Source: Granulicella mallensis MP5ACTX8 (GTDB lineage: Bacteria > Acidobacteriota > Terriglobia > Terriglobales > Acidobacteriaceae). Taken from it: a DNA stretch of 64,000 nucleotides. The notes beneath the pieces are model-generated. The model searched no databases. It was given only the letters and a program-made list of their open reading frames with translations, and was not told the DNA's origin. Shown here piece by piece: positions 19,556 to 30,700 of the stretch. The translations under genes were made by a program, and so were the position numbers. The stretch spans positions 4,092,001 through 4,156,000 of the forward strand of contig NC_016631.1 of the NCBI RefSeq assembly GCF_000178955.2. The letters run 5' to 3'. Within the stretch, counting starts at the first letter, position 1; each line of letters opens with the position of its first letter.

Positions 19556-21014
19556 TCCGCTTGATTTCTTGTTCCTCGGTTCCAGGAGCGGCCAGCAATG
19601 CGATGGCGCTGAAAGGAGCGAGCGCCTTCAGCAACATCTCGTCATACTCCTCCTGAGCGTCGGAAAGATGAATGATGGCACCTCCCACACCAATTTCAGC
19701 AATATTTTCGTTAATCACTGCCGTCCGAATAACAATATTCAGATCGACCCCGCCATTTAGGGATAGGTAACCGATTGCGCCGGAGTAAATTCCGCGCGGT
19801 GTTTGCTCCAGGCTATCGATAATTTCCAAGGTCCTTTTCTTGGGTGCTCCGGTCATCGAGCCGCCAGGAAAGCATCTTGCGACGCATCCTACCGGCGACT
19901 GCTCCAGAGTTCCTCGAATCGTCGACACCAGTTGATGGACCGTGGCATAGGATTCGACATGCATGAGCGACGGTACATGCACTGAGCCAGCGACGCAGGA
20001 GCGGGTAAGGTCATTGCGTAGCAGGTCTACGATCATCAGATTTTCGCTAAAGAATTTTTCGTCGTCGAGTAGTTGCTGTCGATTAGACTCGTCTTCAAAC
20101 TTATCCGCGCTCCGCCGTGTCGTGCCCTTGATCGGCTTGGTTTCCACCATGCCGTCCGGGGTAATCTTCAAAAAACGCTCTGGCGAGCTGCAGAGAACGC
20201 TGGTCTGGCCAAAATGCAACAGGCAGGCATACGGTGCAGGATTGATTTCACGTAGTGCCAAATAGGTATTAAAGATGTCGGCTGGAGAGTAGGAGGAAAG
20301 TGGGACACGCACTCGATTGGTTAGGCATATCTCATAGGACTCTCCTTTAAGGATCTGCTGTTTTGCTACGGCTATCTGATTCAGATATGAAGTTTTGTCA
20401 TGGAGAAGGAAGGGCTCGATATCGCTCGGGCGGAGAAGCGGTGGGCGTGTCTCGCAAACCCTATCTGACGCGGGTAAGGTACGAAGCACGTCCTCCACAT
20501 AGGAAAACCAGGCTTCCACGCCTGTTGCGTCCCCCCTGTGAAGCGCGACGAGGTAAAGCTCGTCGTTCGTGTGATCGGCGGCGAGAAAGCGGTCGACAAA
20601 CAGCAACGCTGCGTCAGCCATCATGCTCGGGTGCCCGGGTACCCCCTCTGTGATCTCCATCAGCTCATAGCCGAGATACCCGACAAACCCTCCATTGAAA
20701 TCAAAAGGAAGCGATTGATCTGTTGTCACAGTCATTGACGCCAGATGCTGTTCAGTGACCTTGAAGACATCGTCTTCCAACTCTTCAGGCTCTTTCGCTG
20801 CCCGCAGGATAGTAGTACCGCGACCCACGAAGCCCTCGACTCGATAGGATTCAGGACCGTCGCCCGCTCCCAGGAATGAAAAGCGAGCCTGCCCGGTATC
20901 GTGGCGGCTGGAGTCAAGCCAGAAAGCATAAGGCGCGGTTATGAAAAGGGCCTCATAGATTCGGGCTGGTGTGGAAGATAAAGGAAGCTTGCGGCTTGCA
21001 AGTTGAAAATTCAA
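19548..21014 (-). CDS. pabB: aminodeoxychorismate synthase component I
   Basis: 488 residues, chorismate-binding family. It converts chorismate and ammonia from PabA to 4-amino-4-deoxychorismate. The C-terminal catalytic half contains SSPERFLK, PIKGT (294-298) and LMIVDLLRNDL, then the FPGGSMTGAPKKRT signature. The Lys in PIKGT (K296) marks ADC synthase rather than anthranilate synthase, which has PIAGT. The N-terminal half is the usual weakly conserved lobe. ATG overlaps the pabA stop by 4 nt, and its own stop overlaps pabC. Placed inside an NRPS cluster, this copy is best read as precursor supply for the peptide rather than folate synthesis. Confidence 0.92.
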   Translation of the reverse strand: MNFQLASRKLPLSSTPARIYEALFITAPYAFWLDSSRHDTGQARFSFLGAGDGPESYRVEGFVGRGTTILRAAKEPEELEDDVFKVTEQHLASMTVTTDQSLPFDFNGGFVGYLGYELMEITEGVPGHPSMMADAALLFVDRFLAADHTNDELYLVALHRGDATGVEAWFSYVEDVLRTLPASDRVCETRPPLLRPSDIEPFLLHDKTSYLNQIAVAKQQILKGESYEICLTNRVRVPLSSYSPADIFNTYLALREINPAPYACLLHFGQTSVLCSSPERFLKITPDGMVETKPIKGTTRRSADKFEDESNRQQLLDDEKFFSENLMIVDLLRNDLTRSCVAGSVHVPSLMHVESYATVHQLVSTIRGTLEQSPVGCVARCFPGGSMTGAPKKRTLEIIDSLEQTPRGIYSGAIGYLSLNGGVDLNIVIRTAVINENIAEIGVGGAIIHLSDAQEEYDEMLLKALAPFSAIALLAAPGTEEQEIKRSA

Positions 21015-21589
21015 AGCTTCACCTCCCTGAGAAAATTGGCCATTAGGGTTTCTCCGAACTCCGAACAGATGGACTCTGGATGAAATTGAACGCCAAAGAT
21101 GCTTCGCTCACGGTGCTGGAGCCCCATGATGAGTCCCTCATCGGTCCAGGCAGTCTTATAGAGCGGTTCGGGCAGATCGGAATCAACAATCAAAGAGTGA
21201 TAGCGGACCATCTTGACGCGTTGTGGGATCCCCTCAAATAAACCTTGACCTTCATGGGAAATCACGGCAATTTGTCCGTGTACAGGTTGCGGGGCAAGAT
21301 CGACTTTCCCCCCGAATGCCACGCCAATGCCCTGGTGTCCCAGGCAGATGCCAAAAACCGGTTTTTCGCTATGCTGCAAAATATCAGCGCATATTCCGAA
21401 ATCCCGCGCACGCGCCGGATGGCCAGGGCCGGGGGAAATCACGACACAATCGGCATTGAAATCCGCGAAGGCAGAGTAACTGATCTCATCATTGCAAAAC
21501 ACTGTGGCGCTTATCCCGGAGACGCGATAGATCAAGTCGCGAATGTTATACGTGAAGGAGTCATAGTTGTCGATTAGAGCTATCTTCAC
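21011..21589 (-). CDS. pabA: aminodeoxychorismate synthase component II (glutamine amidotransferase)
   Basis: 192 residues, class I glutamine amidotransferase that supplies ammonia to PabB. It starts with the family hallmark DNYDSFTYN, has the nucleophile Cys82 in GICLGHQ, and the catalytic His-Glu in QFHPES near the C-terminus. The start codon is GTG at 21589 with AGGGA eight bases upstream; an ATG slightly upstream is out of frame and runs into a stop. It is the first gene of a tightly overlapping pabABC set. By sequence alone it could equally be TrpG, since the two are interchangeable; the ADC-type PabB next to it decides the call. Confidence 0.9.
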   Translation of the reverse strand: MKIALIDNYDSFTYNIRDLIYRVSGISATVFCNDEISYSAFADFNADCVVISPGPGHPARARDFGICADILQHSEKPVFGICLGHQGIGVAFGGKVDLAPQPVHGQIAVISHEGQGLFEGIPQRVKMVRYHSLIVDSDLPEPLYKTAWTDEGLIMGLQHRERSIFGVQFHPESICSEFGETLMANFLREVKL

Positions 21590-21793
21590 TGCATCCCTGC
21601 CTTAAATGAATTGGTTGAATTATTATTTGCACCCTTGCAGGCACGCCGACCAAACGATTCAAAATTTGAAGAATTGAGGCGAACTCTTTTCAAAAGCAAG
21701 TGAGCGCACAAATTTTATTATTTTCTTTCCCGTGGTACTGAATAACATTGCTGTTTACAAAACACAGCAACGGGTTATTTATTCCATTCAGGC

Positions 21794-24700
21794 TTATTTT
21801 TCGCCAAGCAAGAGCTGACTTACTTCCTCGGCAGACAGATTCTCTACGAGTGTTTGCAACTCGGCATCTGAAGTTAATCTTTCCGATGTTAGATCGATCC
21901 ATAAACCTAAAGAGGCGATCGTAGGCTTATTGAAGATTTCTCGGACGCTCATCTTTATCCCCAACTGCTCTTCAAGCCGGGCGATCACCCGCACAGCCAT
22001 CAGCGAGTGGCCGCCCAGCTCGAAGAAGCTGTCGTTGCGGCCCACCCGCTCCACCCCCAGCACCTCCGCGAAGACACGCGCTACGGTCTCCTCCATCTCC
22101 CCTACAGGAGCCTCGTAGCCACGCCGCACATACGCCTCGTCGTCAGGCGCCGGTAGCGCCTTCCGGTCCAGCTTCCCGTTCGGGCTCAGAGGAAAGCTCT
22201 CCATCCGAACATACGCCGACGGAACCATATACCCAGGTAAGGTCGCGCTCAGATGACCACGCAGCAACTCCACCTCCACCGATGCTCCAACCGCCGCCGT
22301 GTAGTACGCCACAAGACGCTTCTCCTCTGCCTCCCCACGCGCCACCACCACCGCTTCCCCTACTCCCGCATGCTGGCACAGAAGTGACTCGATCTCGCCC
22401 AACTCGATACGGAATCCGCGGATCTTCACCTGAAAATCGTTCCGACCTAAATACTCGATGTTCCCGTCAGACAAATACCGCGCCAAGTCCCCCGTCTTGT
22501 ACAACCGGTCCCCAGCCACAAAAGGACTCGCAATAAACCGCTCCGCCGTCAACTCCGCACGGTTCAGATATCCACGACCTACCCCCGCCCCACCGATGTA
22601 CAACTCCCCAGCAACTCCAACAGGTACCGGCTCCCCATGCTCGTCCAAAATGTAGATACGCGTGTTCGATATCGGTCGACCAATCGACGGAACGCTGTTC
22701 TCATTGATATTGCATAGATACGCCGTCGACCAGATCGTCGTTTCTGTTGGACCGTACACGTTGAAAACATCCGCCCCAAAATTAGGGAGAATGGGCAGAA
22801 GATCGTGCGGCATGGCCTCCCCGCCACACAATACTTTCAGCTCATACCGTTTCGTGGGATCAGCGTTTGCTAATAGCCTCCAGGTTGCAGGCGTAGCTTG
22901 TAATATCGAGACCTTATTGTCAATGACAAGCTCCGCCAGGGCTTCTCCTGCCGCGCTTATCTTGCGTGGCACCAACACAATTTTTGCCCCATGGAGGAGA
23001 GGAAGCCATAACTCCAGCCCGCTGATGTCGAAAGAAATAGGAGTTACCGCTGCCAACACATCGGATGTCTCGATGACGAGCATCTGCGCAAAGCTGCATA
23101 ACAGATTCACCGTATTCCGGTGCTCGACCATCACCCCTTTGGGGGTTCCAGTGGATCCGGAGGTATAGATGACATAGGCGAGGTGCGAGGACCGTAGTCC
23201 TAGTGCCTGCGCATCGGGGTTGGTCTCCGGCCGGTTGTGCCACGAGGCCTCGAGATCGAGGTCCAGGACCGGTATCTCCAACTCACCCAGAGCTTGCTCC
23301 AGGGTCTCGCGCGCCGCCCCGTGCGTCAGCACCGCTACCGGTCCGGAGTCCGCAAGCATGTAGCTCAGACGATCCACAGGATACGCAGGGTCCAGAGGAA
23401 CATACGCTCCACCTGCCTTCAGAACCCCCAGCAGCGCCACCACCATCGCCACCGAGCGCTCCACGCAGATCGCCACACGGTCGTCTGGTCGAACCCCCAG
23501 TTCCAACAGCTCATGCGCCAGACGGTTCGCGCGACAGTTCAACTCCCCGTAGCTTACCCGCTCCTCCTCAAACACCAACGCCGTCGACTCGGGGCTCCCC
23601 TCCACCTGTGCCTCGAACAGTCCATGCACCGTCGACTCCGACGGATAAGCCACCTCCGTCGCGTTCCACTCCACCAGCAGCTGCTCACGCTCCTCCGCAG
23701 GCAACATCGACAGCTGCGATACCCGCTCGTCCTCGCCACGCGTCATCGCTTCCAGAAGACGAACCAGATACTGTCCGTAACGCTCCACCGTCTCGGACCT
23801 GAACAGAGACGTCGCATACTCCAGAGACCCTACGATCCCAGCATCCGTCTCGCTCAGATCAAGCGTCAGGTCGAACTTCGCTACAGACGATTCGCTCTCT
23901 AATCCGGACAGACGCAGACCCGGCAGATCCAGATCAGACACCTCATTGTTCTGCCACGCGAACATCACCTGGAAGATCGGACTGTGCGCTAAACTCCGGC
24001 TCGGCTTGAGCCGCTCCACCACCTGCTCGAACGGCAGCTCCTGATGCGCCTGCGCTCCGATCGACGTCTGGCGAACCCGCTTCAGAAGTTCGCTCACCGT
24101 CGGCTGACCCGTAAAGTCCACCCGCAGCGCCAGCATGTTGACGAAGAAACCAATCAGCTCCTCGGTCTCGCGCTGCGTCCGGTTCGCTACCGGTGTACCG
24201 ATCACAACGTCCTGTTCCCCCGACAAGCGCGACAGCAGTACCGCAAAACCACTCAGCACCGTCATGAACAGCGTCGTACCGTGTCGCTGGCTCAGCGCCT
24301 TCAACCTCTCCGTCAGATCCCGATCCAGTTCAAGGCTTACCCGGCCGCCTGCATAACTCTGCTGCGCTGGGCGTCTGTAGTCCGACGGAAGGGACAGTAA
24401 CGTTGGAGAACCCGACAGCGTTCTGCCCCAGTACTCGGCCTGTGGCTCCAGCGCCTCCCCGCCCAGCCACTGGCGCTGCCAGTGCGCGTAATCCCCATAC
24501 TGGATCGAAAGCTCCGGTAGAGGATCCACCTCCTGCGCGCAGCTGGCCGCATACAACGCCCCGAACTCCTTCACCAAAATGCCGATCGACCAGCCATCCG
24601 ATACGATGTGGTGCATCGTCACCAACAGCGCATGCTCCTGCTCCCCAAGACGCACCAGGCAACCACGAACCAGCGGGCCTCGTTCCAGATCGAACCCGGC

Positions 24701-27700
24701 TCTGGCCTCTTCTACCACCAGAATAGACAGCCGCTCTTCTTGATCCGGTACTCCGGACAGATCCCGACGTTCCAGCGTAAAGCCTGCCTCCGCCCCATCG
24801 ATCCGCTGCACAGGCTCGCCCTCCACCACCACGAAGCGCGTTCGCAATACCTCGTGACGGGCCACGATCCGGTCCAGCGCAAACTGCAACGCTGCCTGGT
24901 TCAGAGTTCCGCTCAGACGTAGCGCTGCCGGCATGTGATATGCCTCGCTGACTCCCTCCATCTGCGACAAAAACCATAACCGCTGCTGCGCGAACGACAG
25001 CGGCAGATCCTGATGCTCTTGCACCCGCTCGATCGCCGGCAGCAGTGCAAGCTCAAGGAAAGGAATCCTTGCCGCCAGATCCTGTACCACCGGATAGGAA
25101 AACAGATCACGGACATCGATCCGCAGCTTCGCACTGTGCAGACGGCTCAACACCCGCATCGCCATCAGCGAGTGGCCGCCCAGCTCGAAGAAGCTGTCGT
25201 TGCGGCCCACCCGCTCCACCCCCAGCACCTCCGCGAAGACACGCGCTACGGTCTCCTCCATCTCCCCTACAGGAGCCTCGTAGCCACGCCGCACATACGC
25301 CTCGTCGTCAGGCGCCGGTAGCGCCTTCCGGTCCAGCTTCCCGTTCGGGCTCAGAGGAAAGCTCTCCATCCGAACATACGCCGACGGAACCATATACCCA
25401 GGTAAGGTCGCGCTCAGATGACCACGCAGCAACTCCACCTCCACCGATGCTCCAACCGCCGCCGTGTAGTACGCCACAAGACGCTTGTCCTCTGCCGCCC
25501 CACGCGCCACCACTACCGCTTCCCCTACTCCCGCATGCTGGCACAGAAGTGACTCGATCTCCCCCAACTCGATCCGAAACCCGCGGATCTTCACCTGAAA
25601 ATCGTTCCGCCCTAAATACTCGATGTTCCCGTCAGACAAATACCGCGCCAAGTCCCCCGTCTTGTACAACCGGTCCCCAGCCACAAAAGGACTCGCAATA
25701 AACCGCTCCGCCGTCAACTCCGCACGGTTCAGATAACCGCGACCCACCCCCGCACCACCGACGTAGAGCTCCCCAGCAACTCCAACAGGCACCGGCTCCC
25801 CATACTCGTCCAAAAGGTAAATCCGCGTGTTCGATATCGGCCGGCCAATCGATGAATGGATAACGTCTTCAGGCCGAACGTCCAACAGCGTGGAATTGAC
25901 CGATGCTTCAGTCGGACCATACGCGTTAATAAGTCTGGGGCGATGTCCATCGCGCTTAAACCATCTAACTAAAGCACTCTGACTGACCGCTTGACCGCCA
26001 ATCATTATCTGGCGAAGACACTGAGGAATTGCCAGAGCCTCTTCCTTAATGAGTTGCTCCCAGAACGCTGAAGGCAAATTCGCTATGGTTATCTTGAAAC
26101 ACTTGCAGCATGCAATAAATCCTTCATTGCTCTTCAACCACCGATCACTGCGCAGAACAAGCGTAGCGCCGGACAAAAGAGCCCCGAAAATCTCCTCGAT
26201 GGACATATCAAATGCTGAAGACGCAAACTGCAACATGCGGTCAGATTGAACGATCCGATAATGTGACTTAAGGGCTTCGATCATGTTGACCACGCCCCGA
26301 TGTTCGATCAAGACGCCTTTGGGCTGTCCAGTGGAACCGGAGGTGTAGATGACATAGGCCAGGTGTGTGGACCGCAGCCCTAGCGCCTTCGCATCGGGGT
26401 TGGTCTCCGGCCGGTTGTGCCACGAGGCCTCCAGATCGAGATCCAGAACCGGTACCTCCAGCCCACCCAGAGCTTGCTTCAGGGTCCCCCGCGCCACCCC
26501 GTGTGTCAGCACTGCCACCGGTCCGGAGTCCGCAAGCATGTAGCTCAGACGATCCACAGGATACGCAGGGTCCAGAGGAACATACGCTCCACCGGCCTTC
26601 AGAACCGCCAACTGGGCAACTACCATCTCCAGAGAACGCGCCACGCAGATCGCTACACGATCGTCCGGACGAACTCCCAGATCCACCAACTCATGCGCCA
26701 GACGATTCGCCCGACGGTTCAGCTCCCCGTAGCTTAGCGATTCCTCCTCGAACACTACCGCGGTCGCCTCGGGACTCTGCTCCACATGCCCCTCAAACAG
26801 ACTATGGATCGTTGCCTCCGACGGATAAGGAATCTCCGTCGCGTTCCACCCCACCAACAACTGATCCCGTTCCTCGACAGACAATAAAGCAATCTTCCCT
26901 ATGGGCTGCTCCGGATCGGTAACGACCGCCTCCAGCACGCGCCGGAAACTCCCGTATAACCTCTCCATCGTTGCAGGGGCAAACAGATCCGTGGCATATT
27001 CCAGCCGTCCGCTCAGTCCTTCAGGACTCGCAGTCAGATTTAGTGTCAGGTCGAAATTCGTAGTTAATGCCTCGAACTCAATCCGCTCAGCAGCTAGGCC
27101 CGGCAGCGTTAGTTCCTCTGGAACCAGGTTGAGCGCCAACATCGCCTGGAAGACCGGCTGTCTTCCCATGTCGCGCTCCGGCCGCAACAGCTCCACCACC
27201 TGCTCGAAAGGCAGGTCCTGATGCGCGTAGGCTCCCAGCGTCCTCTCGCGAACCTGCACCAGCAGTTCACGGAAGCTCCCACTGTTCTTCAATTCGGCAC
27301 GCAACGCCAAAGTATTGACGAAAAATCCAATCAACCCTTCTGCTGCCGGCTCGGTGCGGTTGGCGATCGGAGTGCCGACCACTACATCGTCCTGCCCACT
27401 CCACCGGCTTAGCACCAGCTGGAAAGCAGACAACAACACCATAAACAGCGTTGCACCTTCCTTCCGCGCCAGCCTTTCCAAGGCCGAGGTCAGCGTTGCA
27501 CCCAACTCTACCGGCAACGTCGCGCCTCGAAAGCTCTGCTGTTTTGGCCGAACGTAGTCCAACGGCAGCTCCAGTGCAGTCGGCGCTCCAGCAAGCTGCT
27601 CCTGCCAATACCGGCGCTGACGCTCCAGGGCTTCCCCTTGCAGCCAGCCTCTCTGCCATAACGCATAGTCCACGTACTGCACAGGCAGCGGCGCCAGTTT

Positions 27701-30700
27701 TGCCGAAAGCCCTCTCGTGAAGCCGCTGTAGAGCATACCGATCTCGCGAATCAACACGCCCATCGACCAACCGTCCGAGATGATGTGGTGCATCGCCAGC
27801 AAGATCACGTGCTCTGTCGCTTCCAAACGCAACAAACGCACCCGCAGAAGGGGCCCTGTCTCCAGATCGAAGCTCTTACTTACCTCCTCTGCTCCGATCC
27901 GCTGCAGTTCTCGCTTCCGGTCTTCCCTCGAAAGATGACTCAGATCTTCCACTGGAATGGATACCCGGCCTGCAGGATCGATTACCTGATAGGCAACGCC
28001 GTCACGGCTCCTAAAACGAGTCCGAAGACTCTCATGCCGCTCCGTCAATGCCGCCATCGCCGACTCAAAGGCCGATACATCCAGATCGCCCGGGAGTCTC
28101 ATGCCGGCAGAGATCGTATACGCACCGCCAGGCACCCCTAGCTGCTCCAACATCCATAGCCGCTCCTGCGCGTAGGACAACGGAACCTGCTCCGGACGTT
28201 CCTGCCGCAGCAGAGGCGGCCGGTCCGACGGCTCGTCCACAGCAGTGCGCGAAGGACTCGATCCAGGACGAGTAACGACAGAAGAGCCGTCTTGAGAATC
28301 CGCGGTTTCCCAAGTGGTTGCGATGGGCCGATTCATCCCAGATTCTGGAGCTGACTTGCCGAGGATGGACCGCACTAAATCTGCCTGGTCCGCAAGAAGC
28401 CGGATGAGCATCTGGTTCTGCTCCAGCAGCATACGTTCCACCGACTGCTCCGATGGAGCAGCAGAGTTTTCCGGCGACGATACAGCAGGAGTTATCAGCT
28501 CAACTGCCTTCGGTACCTGCGGGGGATAATTCTTGCGGGGATAGTTCTTGTCCAAATAGGCCGCAAGCAAGCGGACCGTATGAAGATCGTTGAAAAAGCG
28601 CCCCATAGAGAGCTTGGTTCCGTATTGCTTCTCGATCAGCAGAGTCGCTTCGATCAACACGATAGAGTCGGTACCCATATCCAGGAACGATTGATCTATA
28701 TCGAGCGTCTCCGAAGCGACATGAATAAGCTCGCTCATCTTCGTTCGCAACCAATCTTCCGTCGTCCCCCCTGAGGGGATCGGCTGATCCGATGAAAGGA
28801 GGGGGTTTGCCAGAGGCTGTACCGCTGGAGATCCCTTTGCTTCAAACCACACCCGCTCGCGTTGGAACGCATATTGGGGTAAGTCAATCCGATGTGCAGG
28901 CTGAGGCTGGAATGCAGCCCACCGAATGTCCATGCCTCGCCTATAAAGCTTCAGCAGCGCACCTATGAAGGCTTCTTCCTCGCGCTGCGGTCCCTGAACT
29001 CCGACGCTCTCGCCCTGCCATCCAGCCGGTAGCGAAGCGCGCGCCATTCCCAACAAAACCGCATTTGGACCTATCTCGATCAGAACATCCAGCCCATCCC
29101 CTACCAGGCTTTGAATACCGGCGGAGAATTGCACAGCCTGCCGTGCGTGCCGACGCCAGTAGTTCCCATCCAGTGCTTCTCTATGAAGGGTGCCAGTGAG
29201 ATTCGAGTAGAGGGGTATGGCCGGAGGTGCGACATGAACCGCGCGGGCAGAGGCTTCAAACCGATCGAGCATCGGCTCGATCAGGCTGGAGTGAAAAGCA
29301 TGCGAGGTGTTCAGTGGAATGAACCTGACTTGGCGGGCACTTAACACGTCCAGCACTGCCGCGATACTTGAGACTTCTCCAGAGATAACAGTGTTAAGAG
29401 AACCGTTGACGGCAGCGATGGAGATTGTAGAGCTGTAAGGTGCAATTACTTCTTGAACGATGCTTATGTCCGCAAGAACCGCAACCATCTTCCCAGTCGC
29501 AGGTAACTCCTGCATCAGGCGGCCACGTTCGAGAATGATGCGTAAACCGTCCTCGAGCGAGAACACGTCCGCAGCCACAGCCGCGGCAAACTCCCCCACA
29601 CTATGACCGATGACAGCGTCGGGTGAAACGCCGAACTGTTTGAGCAAAGCGACAAGAGCCACCTGAAAGGAGAACAGCGCCGGCTGGCAGAACGCAGTCT
29701 GGTCGAGAACCTCCTTGCGGAAAAACATGGCATCGAGAAGTGAGCCTGGAAGCAATGGATCGGCGATTGCACAGCAACGATCCAGTACTTCACGAAAGAC
29801 CGGGTAGGTCTTGTACAGGTATTGCCCCATACCCGCATACTGGGAACCCTGGCCGGTGAAAAGGAATGCGATCCGGGCAGCAACCTGCCGACGAACCTCT
29901 TTTTTGTCTCCCTGCTGAAACTGCTTAAGCATCGCGACAGCATCCTCGCGAGAGGAGACGGCCATAGCCAAGCGGTGTGACCAGTGGGACCGGCCCACCG
30001 AGGCGGATGCAGACACGGCAGCAATATCGAGCTCGGGATTGGCACCTAACCAGCGCTCATAGCGCGCAGCCAGCTCAAGCAACGCCATGTCTGTCTTGGC
30101 CGAAAGCACCAGAGGATATACTTCGCGCTTACTTTCCAGAGCTGCTGAAGCTGCGAGTGGGGCTTCTTCCAGAATCAGGTGGGCATTTGTGCCACTCGCT
30201 CCGAAACTGCTTACACCTGCCCGTCGAGGCCGTTCGGTACGCGGCCAGGACAGCCTGTACGAACAGACCTCGATCGCAATTGCGTGCCATGGAATGATCT
30301 CGCTCGGTTGCTCACAGTGAAGATGCGCAGGAATCTGCTCGTGCTCAAACGCCAGCAGCATCTTAATCACACCTGCCATCCCGGCAGCCGACTCCGTATG
30401 GCCAATATTCGTCTTCGCTGAGCCAATCAGCAGCTTGTTATGGCCGATGCGATCTTTGCCATAAACTGCAGCTAACGCTTGCACCTCGATGGGATCTCCC
30501 AGCGGTGTACCGGTCCCATGGGCTTCGACATAATCGACAGAGGCCGCAGGAATCTTGCCGAGCGCACTACGCATGACCGCTTCCTGTGCCCTGCCGTTTG
30601 GCGCGGTAAATCCAGTTGATGCGCCATCGTGATTCACTGCGGATCCGCGAACAATGCCCAATATTCGATCTCCCGCTGCCTTAGCGTCAACAAGCCGCTT

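Noticed and set aside
21690-21902. 70-codon minus-strand frame at the end of the PKS-NRPS gene
   Set aside because: It overlaps the real C-terminal PCP in another frame and has no ribosome site or motif.
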